34,016 nt of DNA from an uncultured Oscillospiraceae bacterium. GTDB taxonomy: Bacteria; Bacillota; Clostridia; Oscillospirales; Oscillospiraceae. Under the pieces are notes generated by a model. The model did not search any database. It had not been told where the DNA came from and saw only the letters and a list, made by a program, of their open reading frames with translations. Both the position numbers and the translations under genes were made by a program. Shown piece by piece: positions 15,529 through 23,601 of this stretch. The stretch is taken from positions 1 through 34,016 of the forward strand of contig CAJURY010000014.1 in the NCBI GenBank assembly GCA_910589155.1. Reading direction: 5' to 3'. Position 1 is the stretch's first letter, and each line of letters begins with the position of its first letter.

Positions 15529-18500
15529 AAACACCTTGGAAGCGCGGGAAGCGTTGCTGGTGTAGGCGATGGTGGTATTCAGATAGTCCGCCTTAATGTA
15601 GTTCGCATAGATAGCGGAACCATTGGCTTCCAGCTTTACGTCCTTGATGCTCTTTGTTGCCCATGCGTCGAAGCCGGTCATGACGCTAGGCAGGGCATAG
15701 TAGTCGGAGAAAGCCGAAACCTGAGGCTCAGTAAACCAGCCAGCGAAGACATACTCAGTACCCACTACGTTCCGGGTCAGGCAGCCCAGCTTTTCAGCCA
15801 GCTTGGTCATGTCCTGATTCTCCAGATCTTCTGCGGTCAGCGCGCCCAGCTTTTCGCCGGTAATGCCGTCCAAAATCTGCAAGGTTTCGCTTTCGGGCAC
15901 GATGCGGTTCTGCATAGTGATAGTCACGGACTTGGTGCCTGCGGGAAGCAGGATTGTGCCTGTGGCATTGTCGAAGGACAGGTCGCCGGAAACAGAAGCG
16001 ATGTTACCCACCAGCGCGGGCAACTCCAGGCTCGCGGTATAGGCCAGATCGTCGCCGGTGAGGGTCACGGTAACTTCCTTGCCGGTAGTGGTCATGGTGA
16101 AGCCGATGCGCTTACCATTATCCGCCAGCCAGTTGCTGATGGTAACGGTTTCGCCGTCTGCGTTAAAGCTTACAGGCAGACCGCGGCCGATAATCACTGT
16201 GCCGTCCGCCTTTTCTGCCAAGAAGGAGTCCAGCAGAACCTTGGTATTCATAGACTGGCCCCACATGTGCTGGCTGGAGCCGCCGCCACCGCCGCTGCAA
16301 GTGCGGTTCCACAGGGAATTGCTGGTAGCGCCGGAAATACCTTCCCAAGTACCATAGGGGCAGGACATGCAGTTGTTGATCAGCCACAGGTAAGCTTCGA
16401 TGCCGTAGGTACGGAATTCTTCGCCAGCCAAAGCCGCTTCAAAGTAGCCCGCGTTATAAGCGGAGGAAACGCCAGGATAGCCGCCCATGGTGTACTTAGA
16501 GGGCAGATAGCCCTTCTTGGATTCGATAATGTGATCGTAAGTCGCGTCCAGCAGACCGTGCATGATATTGTTCTGGTCGCAGCCGAACAGATAGCCATCC
16601 CAATCCCAGCGGCCAAACTCATACATAGAAGCCCAGTTTGCGTCCATCAGGTTGGCGCGGGCGGTCATTTCTGTGGGCATAATCATGCTGATGGGAATGT
16701 AGTTGATGTCGTACTTCGCCATAGTGTTCTTCAGAACCGCGTCAACATCCTTCATCAGGCTGTCGTACTCGGCCCTCGCCCAGTCATATTCAGCCTTGTA
16801 GCTTTCGTCGCCGTACTTTTCGTACATGGCCTCGCACAAATATGCATAGGAGGTCAAGCCCATCAAAGCAGAGTAGTTGTCAATGGTCCAATAGCCATAG
16901 GAGTCAATAGCAACCGTCTTTTTCATGATGCGGGCGGTCTCCGCGGCCAAGCTGAGTTTAAAGGTGCAAGGCTCATCCTTGGTTTCCCAAATACCGTCTT
17001 CACCGATGGTGCCGGAAACGTATTCCTTGGGCATCTCGTAGACCTTGCACCACTTGTAGTAGTCGGTATCGGAAGGAGTTTCCTGGGTCAGCGCGATGGT
17101 GTAAAGTGTGTCGGCCTGCAATTCTACAGTTTCATCGAAGTCCAAGAACACATATCTGGCTTCGGAGAGGGTGCCATTGTTCTTGGGAACCTGGTTAAAG
17201 GCAAGGAAGGTTTCCAGAGGAATGGTGCAGGAAGCCAGTTCCTTTGCGTCCGCGCCGGTTCCCTCGTACAGCTTTGCAACCAGAGGGCTGGGTTCGCCAA
17301 TGGCGTGAACGGTGACAATCCCTTCGTCAAGGGGAGCGGAAACAGAGGGGATAAACGTCTGATAGCGCGTATTGGTTGCGCCGGTTGTGCCCAAGTCCCG
17401 TGCCTTGCCCTGGTCATAGGAGGCGCCTTCAATCAAGTCGATCACTTCGCCCTCAGACAGGGGATAACTTTCCCGCTCAGAGGCAATCTTGTGGGTGTTA
17501 GTCACGATACCGGCCTTCCCGTCGGCCATATCGTTCCAGTAGTAGGAAATTGTGTCGAAGTCGCCGGTTTTCTGAAGGTATACGGCGAAGGGCCAGGAGA
17601 ACTTCCAGGCCGCGTCGGGATACTGGATGTTCTGGAGGATGGTTTCGCAGTATTCCCGGAAGTTTTCAGTGTGACCCAACTCAACCAGCGTCACCAGAAT
17701 ACCAATTACGTCATGGTCAAATACCTGGTCGTAGCCGTTTTCACCGACGTGCAATTCATAGTCGTCGGCAATAATCAGGGTGTAGATGTAGCCCGCTTTG
17801 TAGGCGTAGACCAATTCCTGATAATCTTCGGGAATTTCTTCGATATTCACAATATTGGCAAGACGGCCTTCCCAATATTCTTTCATGTGGTCGTAATGTT
17901 CATCCCAGGAGCCGGATGCTTGCAACACAGAGGCTTCGGGGTAGGGGTATCTGCCGCCGAAACGGTCAGCGCCGATGCAGTAGTCGCGAACCACGGTTTC
18001 GCCGGGCTTCACAACGCTGGCCTTTTCCGCCGCTTCATTCAGAGGAATCAATTCGACGCTGACTTCAGGCAGAACCTGGGTCTTGTCGGTATTGTTGGTG
18101 GCGGACATTCTGGAGTAGGCAATTTCAAACCGGTTGCCGTCAATCACCAGCAGGTCGGCAAAATTCTCAATCACATAGCTCACGCCGTCCTTGGTGTATT
18201 CACTGACAAAGCAAGGCAGGTAATTATCCTTGTTGTACCAGGCCACACTGCCAGGTTCCAGATCCGTTACGCCGAAGGTAACAGTCACGCTGGTATCCCG
18301 CAGCTCATAGCTGCCGTCAATCCAGGCAATGGGAGCGTCCTTATCGCCTTCCCAACCGAAGGAGCCAGTCAGATGAGGCGTTGTGTTGAACGCGTATCTG
18401 TTGGACTGCCCCATTGCGGTTTTCAGATTGTTCAAAGCTTCATGCAGGCAGTAGTAGGCGGCAAAAACCGCGTTGGCATTTTCGCTGTTGTTTGCCAGAA

Positions 18501-20391
18501 CGTCCAGCGCGGCGGGAAGAATCGCCCCAAGGGCTTCCGCTTCCTTGCTGTTCATGAGACCAACATAAGCTTCCGCAACAGGAATTTCGTAGGTCAGCTT
18601 TGCCAGATAGTCCACATTGGCTTCAGGCGCAATCTGACTCAGCGCCACAGCGCCCAGAAGCAGCTTGCCGTCGGCGCTGGATTTTTCTGTCATCTTCACA
18701 AAGACTTCCAGTTCCTTGCCGCCTTCGGCGTTAATCGTATACTGGTTGGTCTTGGCGGTTGCATCCGCAGTAAGAACGTCGCTTTCATAGATCGTCTTGC
18801 CGTCCGCCTGCACGACGACCTGCGCGGAAGCGTCCTGCGCGCCGGCTGTGAGGGTCAGACGCTGCATGGCGTTGGAAGCGGGGATAGTGAACTTATAGCC
18901 GGTATCTTCAGAGATGACGCCGGTATATTCACCGTCTTGATAGGCAACTGTACCGGTGGTTGCAATTTCCATGCCCACAGCGGTGGGCATGCCATCATAC
19001 CAGGTGTAGCTGACAGGCGTGCTGCCTGTGGTACCCATCTCTACTTCGCCTACAGGCGCTCCCTGGATAAGGCCGACACCCTGCGCGTCGCCGCTGGCTT
19101 CGGTCTTAATCTTCAGGCTGAACACATGGGTGCCGCCCTTGCTGTTTTCATAAATCCATTCGTCGCCGCGCAGCCAACCATAGGTATACTGCTCAGCATC
19201 GAAGCTGATAGAAGGACGCCAGTACAACTGCTTGCCGTCAAGGGTTTCATTATCAGGCGTTAAAGTCAGTGCGTAAAGGGAATCCTGCTTCAGCATGATG
19301 GTTTCCGCAAAATCTAGGACTACATCAGAATAAGCGCCGAAGCTGACATCGGTGGTGGGGAACGTGGTCTTTGCTATTTCCACAGGACCGTCTGCCGTTA
19401 CTTCATAGAAGGTAGCGGTAACAACCTGATTCTGGTTCAGGCAGCCGACACATACGGTCAGATCCTTCAATTCGCCGCTGTTGGTGGCGCGGAACTGTAC
19501 AAAGCGGCTGCCCTTGGCGCTGTTCTGGCCGTAGACCCAGCTATTTTCTTCCAATGCGCCCGCATTGGCATAGGTGCTCATGATACGGTCTTCATTGGTG
19601 GACAGATACTCAATATCAAAGGAAAACACATGGGTATAGCCATTCTCTGTAGACTGGTATTCCAGCGCGCCGCCGGGCAGCACCTTACCATAGGTAAAGG
19701 TATTCGCCATCTCACGACCCATTTTGGAAATTTCCCACAGCAGGGTCTTGCCATCGGTAACATTGGAAGCGTCATACAGACACAGCGCATAAGTGGTACC
19801 CGCGGACAGATAGACAGGATCGCTGAAGCGAATGGTAACGGGGTTGTAAGCAAAGGGCTGAATATCATCGGAGGAAACTTCTGTTTTTGCAACCAAAGTG
19901 CGCTGTCCATCTTCTATCGCATACAATTCTGCCGTCATAGTCAGAGCCTCATTTGAGGCACGGCAGAGAGAGACCTTCAGGTTCTTCAGTTCGCCGCTTG
20001 TGTCGGCAACAAACTGCGCGAAGCGTCCGCCTGCACCTTCCAGCGTACCGAACCAGGATTCGCTTTCGGTACCCTGCGCATTGCCATAGGTACTGGTGGA
20101 GGCAATATCTGTGGGCGATGACGTCAGATTGGCTCTCCGATTGAGCATAGGCGCGCCATCTTCGTCTGTTGAGAAGTGGATCCAGTCTGTTTTGCCGAGC
20201 GAGGAGAGATTGATGTTGCCCGCCGCTTCTTTGGCACTTACAATTGCAAGTCCATCTTTGCTTTGCGCCGCGACTGCTCTGGGCGCAAGGGCAGCGAGGC
20301 TGGAACCAGCCATTGCCAGCGCCAGCAGATAGCTACAGGTGCGTTTCATACCGCTCTGCCAGCGGAGCTGTGTGTTTTGCTGTTTTTTCAT
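15136..20391 (-). CDS. Giant secreted multidomain protein, putative carbohydrate-active (1751 aa)
   Basis: The N-terminus MKKQQNTQLRWQSGMKRTCS leads into a hydrophobic core ending APRAVAA, a Sec signal peptide. I use the ATG at 20391, with AAAGGATGG upstream; the ATG at 20349 is an alternative. Two tandem beta-sandwich modules (about residues 60-430) are followed by another beta domain (about 455-600), a helical segment, and a central mainly alpha-helical domain (about 677-1380) rich in W, Y, D and E (SFGWEGDKDAPIAWIDG ... GSSQHMWGQS). That domain looks like an (alpha/alpha)6-toroid carbohydrate-active enzyme, but no family is proven. A third beta-sandwich module (about 985-1145) is inserted inside it. 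Then come a beta domain, an InlB-like FAGWFTEPQ repeat and the conserved C-terminal module ending SNVTGLE. There is no LPXTG signal. It is a paralogue of the 1817-aa protein. Confidence 0.8.
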   Translation of the reverse strand: MKKQQNTQLRWQSGMKRTCSYLLALAMAGSSLAALAPRAVAAQSKDGLAIVSAKEAAGNINLSSLGKTDWIHFSTDEDGAPMLNRRANLTSSPTDIASTSTYGNAQGTESESWFGTLEGAGGRFAQFVADTSGELKNLKVSLCRASNEALTMTAELYAIEDGQRTLVAKTEVSSDDIQPFAYNPVTIRFSDPVYLSAGTTYALCLYDASNVTDGKTLLWEISKMGREMANTFTYGKVLPGGALEYQSTENGYTHVFSFDIEYLSTNEDRIMSTYANAGALEENSWVYGQNSAKGSRFVQFRATNSGELKDLTVCVGCLNQNQVVTATFYEVTADGPVEIAKTTFPTTDVSFGAYSDVVLDFAETIMLKQDSLYALTLTPDNETLDGKQLYWRPSISFDAEQYTYGWLRGDEWIYENSKGGTHVFSLKIKTEASGDAQGVGLIQGAPVGEVEMGTTGSTPVSYTWYDGMPTAVGMEIATTGTVAYQDGEYTGVISEDTGYKFTIPASNAMQRLTLTAGAQDASAQVVVQADGKTIYESDVLTADATAKTNQYTINAEGGKELEVFVKMTEKSSADGKLLLGAVALSQIAPEANVDYLAKLTYEIPVAEAYVGLMNSKEAEALGAILPAALDVLANNSENANAVFAAYYCLHEALNNLKTAMGQSNRYAFNTTPHLTGSFGWEGDKDAPIAWIDGSYELRDTSVTVTFGVTDLEPGSVAWYNKDNYLPCFVSEYTKDGVSYVIENFADLLVIDGNRFEIAYSRMSATNNTDKTQVLPEVSVELIPLNEAAEKASVVKPGETVVRDYCIGADRFGGRYPYPEASVLQASGSWDEHYDHMKEYWEGRLANIVNIEEIPEDYQELVYAYKAGYIYTLIIADDYELHVGENGYDQVFDHDVIGILVTLVELGHTENFREYCETILQNIQYPDAAWKFSWPFAVYLQKTGDFDTISYYWNDMADGKAGIVTNTHKIASERESYPLSEGEVIDLIEGASYDQGKARDLGTTGATNTRYQTFIPSVSAPLDEGIVTVHAIGEPSPLVAKLYEGTGADAKELASCTIPLETFLAFNQVPKNNGTLSEARYVFLDFDETVELQADTLYTIALTQETPSDTDYYKWCKVYEMPKEYVSGTIGEDGIWETKDEPCTFKLSLAAETARIMKKTVAIDSYGYWTIDNYSALMGLTSYAYLCEAMYEKYGDESYKAEYDWARAEYDSLMKDVDAVLKNTMAKYDINYIPISMIMPTEMTARANLMDANWASMYEFGRWDWDGYLFGCDQNNIMHGLLDATYDHIIESKKGYLPSKYTMGGYPGVSSAYNAGYFEAALAGEEFRTYGIEAYLWLINNCMSCPYGTWEGISGATSNSLWNRTCSGGGGGSSQHMWGQSMNTKVLLDSFLAEKADGTVIIGRGLPVSFNADGETVTISNWLADNGKRIGFTMTTTGKEVTVTLTGDDLAYTASLELPALVGNIASVSGDLSFDNATGTILLPAGTKSVTITMQNRIVPESETLQILDGITGEKLGALTAEDLENQDMTKLAEKLGCLTRNVVGTEYVFAGWFTEPQVSAFSDYYALPSVMTGFDAWATKSIKDVKLEANGSAIYANYIKADYLNTTIAYTSNASRASKVFAISTAPADLFANYGFVLSTAPSASDENLVIGGKIDGLNVAKLEKTTIYSWISVAPFSAAAPKTANDFNGGLGGVYKDGTDGYISYGMVTNMPIGKTISARAYYTTLDGTIVYGSTAQQLLEANSNVTGLE

Positions 20392-20496
20392 GAGAAATGA
20401 GCCATCCTTTCTGTGGGAGGGGCGTTTGAGCAGGGATCTCCTGTCCAACGCCAGGTTGTGTTTCTTTCTGAAGGGGAACGCGAGGGGATTGCTGAT

Positions 20497-22956
20497 TTAT
20501 TCCAGCCCAGTTACATTGGAACTTACTTCCAGAAGTTGTTGGGCAGTGGAACCGTAAACGATGGTGCCGTCCAAAGTGGTGTAGTATGCACGGGCGGAAA
20601 CCGTCTTGCCCACGGGGATATTCGCGATCAGCGCATAGGATAGATAGCCGTCGGTACCGCCTTTGTACGCGCCGCCCAGCTTGCCGTTAAAATCATTCGC
20701 GGACTTGGGCTGCGCCGCCTGAAACGGCTCTACGCTAATTTCCGTGTAGACAACTGTTTTGTCCACCTGCTTTGTAAACATCCCGTCAACGCTTCCGCCA
20801 ATCAGCATATTTTCATCATTTGCAGACGCGCCAGTGGAAAGGACGAAGCCATAACTGGCGAATATGTCGCCAGGAACAGTGGACAGGCAAAAAACTCTGG
20901 TAGCGCGAGTAGCATTGCTGGTGTAGGCAATAGTGGTATCCAGATAGCCGGCATTGACATACCAAGCGTAAATTGCGGAGTTATCGGCTTCCAGCACCGT
21001 ATTCTTTACGCTCTTTTCCGCCCAGTTTGCAAAGCCGGTCTGTGGTTTGGTAAACCAGCCGGCAAACGTGTATGCCACGCCGTCTACTGTTTTTGTCAAG
21101 CAATCCAACCCAGAAGCCAGCTTGGTAATGTCCAGCGCAAGTACTTCTTCCTGGGTATAGCGCGCCAGTTCTTTGCCGCTTTGTCCATCGTACACATATA
21201 AATACTGCGTTTGCAGAAGGGCAAACGCCCGCTCCGCATCCAGCAAAATCTGGTAGTTGAGAACCAACTTTTTCTGGGTATCTGTCAGTCCGTCATAGGC
21301 CGCACGCGCGGCGGCAATCACATCTCCAGATTCTTCATTTACTTCACCGATGGCTTCAATGGACTTTTGAACCCCATTCACCACGTCCGCGTCCGCCCGG
21401 CTTGTCCGCACAAAGCCTACAACCACACGCGCCGTGCTGTCCGGCATGATAAACGCATAGCTGACAGTCATCACGCCGTTTGCGTCCACACTGCGCTGCA
21501 TCAAAGCAGCCGACACCTCGCTGTCCTGCTCGTCCAGCACACGTACGCTGGTAAACCCGCCGTAAACATTGCTCTTTGTATCATATTTCGGCGTTACTGT
21601 AAAGCGAACGGTCTCTCCCGCTACAGCGTAATTCTTGGGAAGCTGCACGGAGCCGTAATAGCTGGTAGTCCGGCCAATGGCGTGATTTGTGCCATAGGCA
21701 AACAACATCCAGCTATTGCGCTCCGAGAGCCAAGTACGAAGATACTGTACATTTTCTGCAAAGGTCTTATCGGGAATGCGCTCCGCAGAACTGTCCTTGG
21801 AAGCGACGTTCCAGACATTCCAGTTGGCCGCGAAGCTGGCGGCGCATTCATCCAAAATACAGTCCATCTGATTTTTGCCCAGGGCATTATCCGCGTACAG
21901 ATTTACAATCTGGGGCTGTACTTCTACGTAACGCTGCTTTACCAACGTCTTAAACGCTTCACACTGGAACAAATAACGATACCAAATGGAGTTGTCCGCA
22001 TAGAAGCCCTCGGAGCTTTTGCCGCTGCCGCCCAGATTGTTATAATTATAATAATCCGTATTGGAGCAGTTGCCACTGGAAAGATCATAGTCCCAAACAG
22101 GGCCGGCATACAAAATTCCATCTTTGAAATAGAACCGCACGGAACTATAATCCGCATCTACGTTTTTAAAGAATTCTTCCACAATATACATATCCACAAA
22201 GGACTGTACATCTATATACTTGCGGATGGTTTCCAGGTTCTTGGTTGCAATGGCCGTTTCCACCTGATCCAGTTTGCTCATTAAGTCTGTTTTCTGCTCT
22301 GGCGTCAATTCTTCCGGCTCGCCCATCACAAAACGCAGGCCATAGCGATTGGTCACAATATAGGTCGCGCCTTCCTCATACCGGGAAGCCTCCCGCTCCA
22401 GCAGATAATCGCCGTTTTCCGGGTCAATTTCCACTCGGTTTTCTTTGGCCTCCACTGGTTCGCAAAGCAGATAGTTTCCTCTGTACTGGCCGTCTACCCA
22501 AACGTCTACCATACGGCAGTCTGGAATATACTGCATGCCCAAAGCTCTCGCAAAATCAAACGCCATACGATTTCGCATCAAGGATTTGTCATACATATTT
22601 GCAAGCAAGCACCACTTTTTGCCCTTGCCCATCCCCAGCACATCCTGCTTGGACGACAATTTCACATTATAGGGCCTTTTTGCCCCAAGAGCGGTCGTGT
22701 TGCCGCGCACTTTAATGGTTGCGCCTTCATCCAGAAGCGTTTCGTTTTCACCGCTGGGATCCACGATCTCAATTGTCGCTGTCACATAGCCCTGTGGCTT
22801 TGTCAAGGTAACGCCAGATACCCCTTCTTGTGTAACTGTAATATGTACCTGCGCCAGCTCACTGCCTTCCATTCCCGCATTCACGGCTTTGGCAGGAAAT
22901 GGCAGCATCAGCATCACAAGCAGAAAGCAAATGATTCTTTGCGTTCTTCTTTTCAT
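20497..22956 (-). CDS. Secreted CotH-kinase-like protein (819 aa)
   Basis: A Sec signal peptide (residues 1-27, IICFLLVMLMLPF, cleavage near AVNA) is followed by a CotH kinase domain at about 58-420. It shows KVRGNTTALGAKRPYNVKL, KKWCLLANMYDKSLMRNRMA, DVWVDGQYRGNYLLCEPVE and the metal-binding VWDYDLSSGN (about 287-296). CotH of Bacillus is an atypical protein kinase that phosphorylates spore-coat proteins; CotH domains also occur in cellulosomal proteins of Clostridia. The C-terminal half has a beta domain, a helical segment (about 545-610), an InlB-like FAGWFTKPQ repeat and the same C-terminal module as the two giant neighbours (ending SNVTGLE). AAGGAG precedes the ATG. A secreted kinase lacks obvious ATP, so it may use another substrate or act as a scaffold. 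Confidence 0.85.
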   Translation of the reverse strand: MKRRTQRIICFLLVMLMLPFPAKAVNAGMEGSELAQVHITVTQEGVSGVTLTKPQGYVTATIEIVDPSGENETLLDEGATIKVRGNTTALGAKRPYNVKLSSKQDVLGMGKGKKWCLLANMYDKSLMRNRMAFDFARALGMQYIPDCRMVDVWVDGQYRGNYLLCEPVEAKENRVEIDPENGDYLLEREASRYEEGATYIVTNRYGLRFVMGEPEELTPEQKTDLMSKLDQVETAIATKNLETIRKYIDVQSFVDMYIVEEFFKNVDADYSSVRFYFKDGILYAGPVWDYDLSSGNCSNTDYYNYNNLGGSGKSSEGFYADNSIWYRYLFQCEAFKTLVKQRYVEVQPQIVNLYADNALGKNQMDCILDECAASFAANWNVWNVASKDSSAERIPDKTFAENVQYLRTWLSERNSWMLFAYGTNHAIGRTTSYYGSVQLPKNYAVAGETVRFTVTPKYDTKSNVYGGFTSVRVLDEQDSEVSAALMQRSVDANGVMTVSYAFIMPDSTARVVVGFVRTSRADADVVNGVQKSIEAIGEVNEESGDVIAAARAAYDGLTDTQKKLVLNYQILLDAERAFALLQTQYLYVYDGQSGKELARYTQEEVLALDITKLASGLDCLTKTVDGVAYTFAGWFTKPQTGFANWAEKSVKNTVLEADNSAIYAWYVNAGYLDTTIAYTSNATRATRVFCLSTVPGDIFASYGFVLSTGASANDENMLIGGSVDGMFTKQVDKTVVYTEISVEPFQAAQPKSANDFNGKLGGAYKGGTDGYLSYALIANIPVGKTVSARAYYTTLDGTIVYGSTAQQLLEVSSNVTGLE

Positions 22957-22979
22957 CTTGCTCCTTGTCTCCTTGTGGG

Positions 22980-23013
22980 GAAAGGCTCAGACTTTCGCCT
23001 GAGCCTTTCTTTT
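22980..23013. terminator. Hairpin between the 39-aa peptide gene and the cotH-like gene
   Basis: GAAAGGCTCAG (22980-22990) pairs perfectly with CTGAGCCTTTC (22999-23009). The U-tract follows on the plus strand (TTTTATT), where no gene needs it. On the minus strand, the direction of all neighbouring genes, only TTTCCCC follows. It may act as a partial terminator or processing site that lowers cotH-like expression relative to the upstream genes. Confidence 0.55.
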
Positions 23014-23057
23014 ATTGCGTATTCTTATGCCTGTGATCGTTTGAGGGATCGGACAGT

Positions 23058-23177
23058 TTAATTCTTTTCTCCGGCTGCAAAGGGCATTTCGTAGGACCAA
23101 TCCCCGCCATCTTCTCCGGCGCCGCCGCCGATGTCCATGGGAGTGACCCAGCTATCTTTTTTGTTCATAAACTTCAT
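23058..23177 (-). CDS. 39-aa small peptide of unknown function
   Basis: This short gene begins MKFMNKKDSWVTPMD, continues with a glycine-rich acidic stretch GGGAGEDGGDW and ends MPFAAGEKN before TAA at 23058-23060. AGGAAAGGAAG lies 7-8 nt before the ATG, a good ribosome binding site. It starts 31 nt after the stop of the 1817-aa protein, in the same direction, and is followed about 100 nt later by the cotH-like gene. There is no signal peptide or membrane segment and no cysteine, so it is not a typical secreted toxin or lanthipeptide. A basic N-terminus, a Gly-rich hinge and an acidic aromatic tail could suit a modified or signalling peptide, or a kinase substrate. Function is unknown; reality rests on the ribosome binding site and position. 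Confidence 0.6.
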   Translation of the reverse strand: MKFMNKKDSWVTPMDIGGGAGEDGGDWSYEMPFAAGEKN

Positions 23178-23207
23178 AATTTTTTCTTCCTTTCCTAAAT
23201 CATGTGA

Positions 23208-23601
23208 TTTATTCCAGCCCAGTTACATTGGAATTTGCCTCCAAAAGCTGCTGAGCAGTGGAACCATAGACAATCGTGCCGTCCAAGGTGGTATAGTAGG
23301 CTCTCGCGGAGATGGTCTTGCCGATGGGCATATTCGTTACCATACCATAGGAGATATAACCGTCGGTACCATCCTTGTACACCCCGCCGAGACCGCCGTT
23401 GAAATCATTGGCTGTCTTGGGGGCGGCCGCGCTGAAGGGCGCTACGCTGATCCAGGAGTAAATGGTGGTCTTTTCCAGTTTGGCAACGTTCAATCCGTCG
23501 ATTTTGCCGCCGATGACGAGATTTTCATCGCTGGCGGAGGGGGCGGTGGAGAGGACGAAGCCGTAGTTTGCGAAGAGGTCGGCGGGAGCGGTGGAGATCG
23601 C
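23208..23601. repeat. 394-bp exact direct repeat, copy B
   Basis: Identical to 15135-15528. It covers the stop codon and the last 130 or so codons of the 1817-aa protein. The exact identity contrasts with only moderate similarity over the rest of the two genes, where third positions differ freely. Confidence 0.95.
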
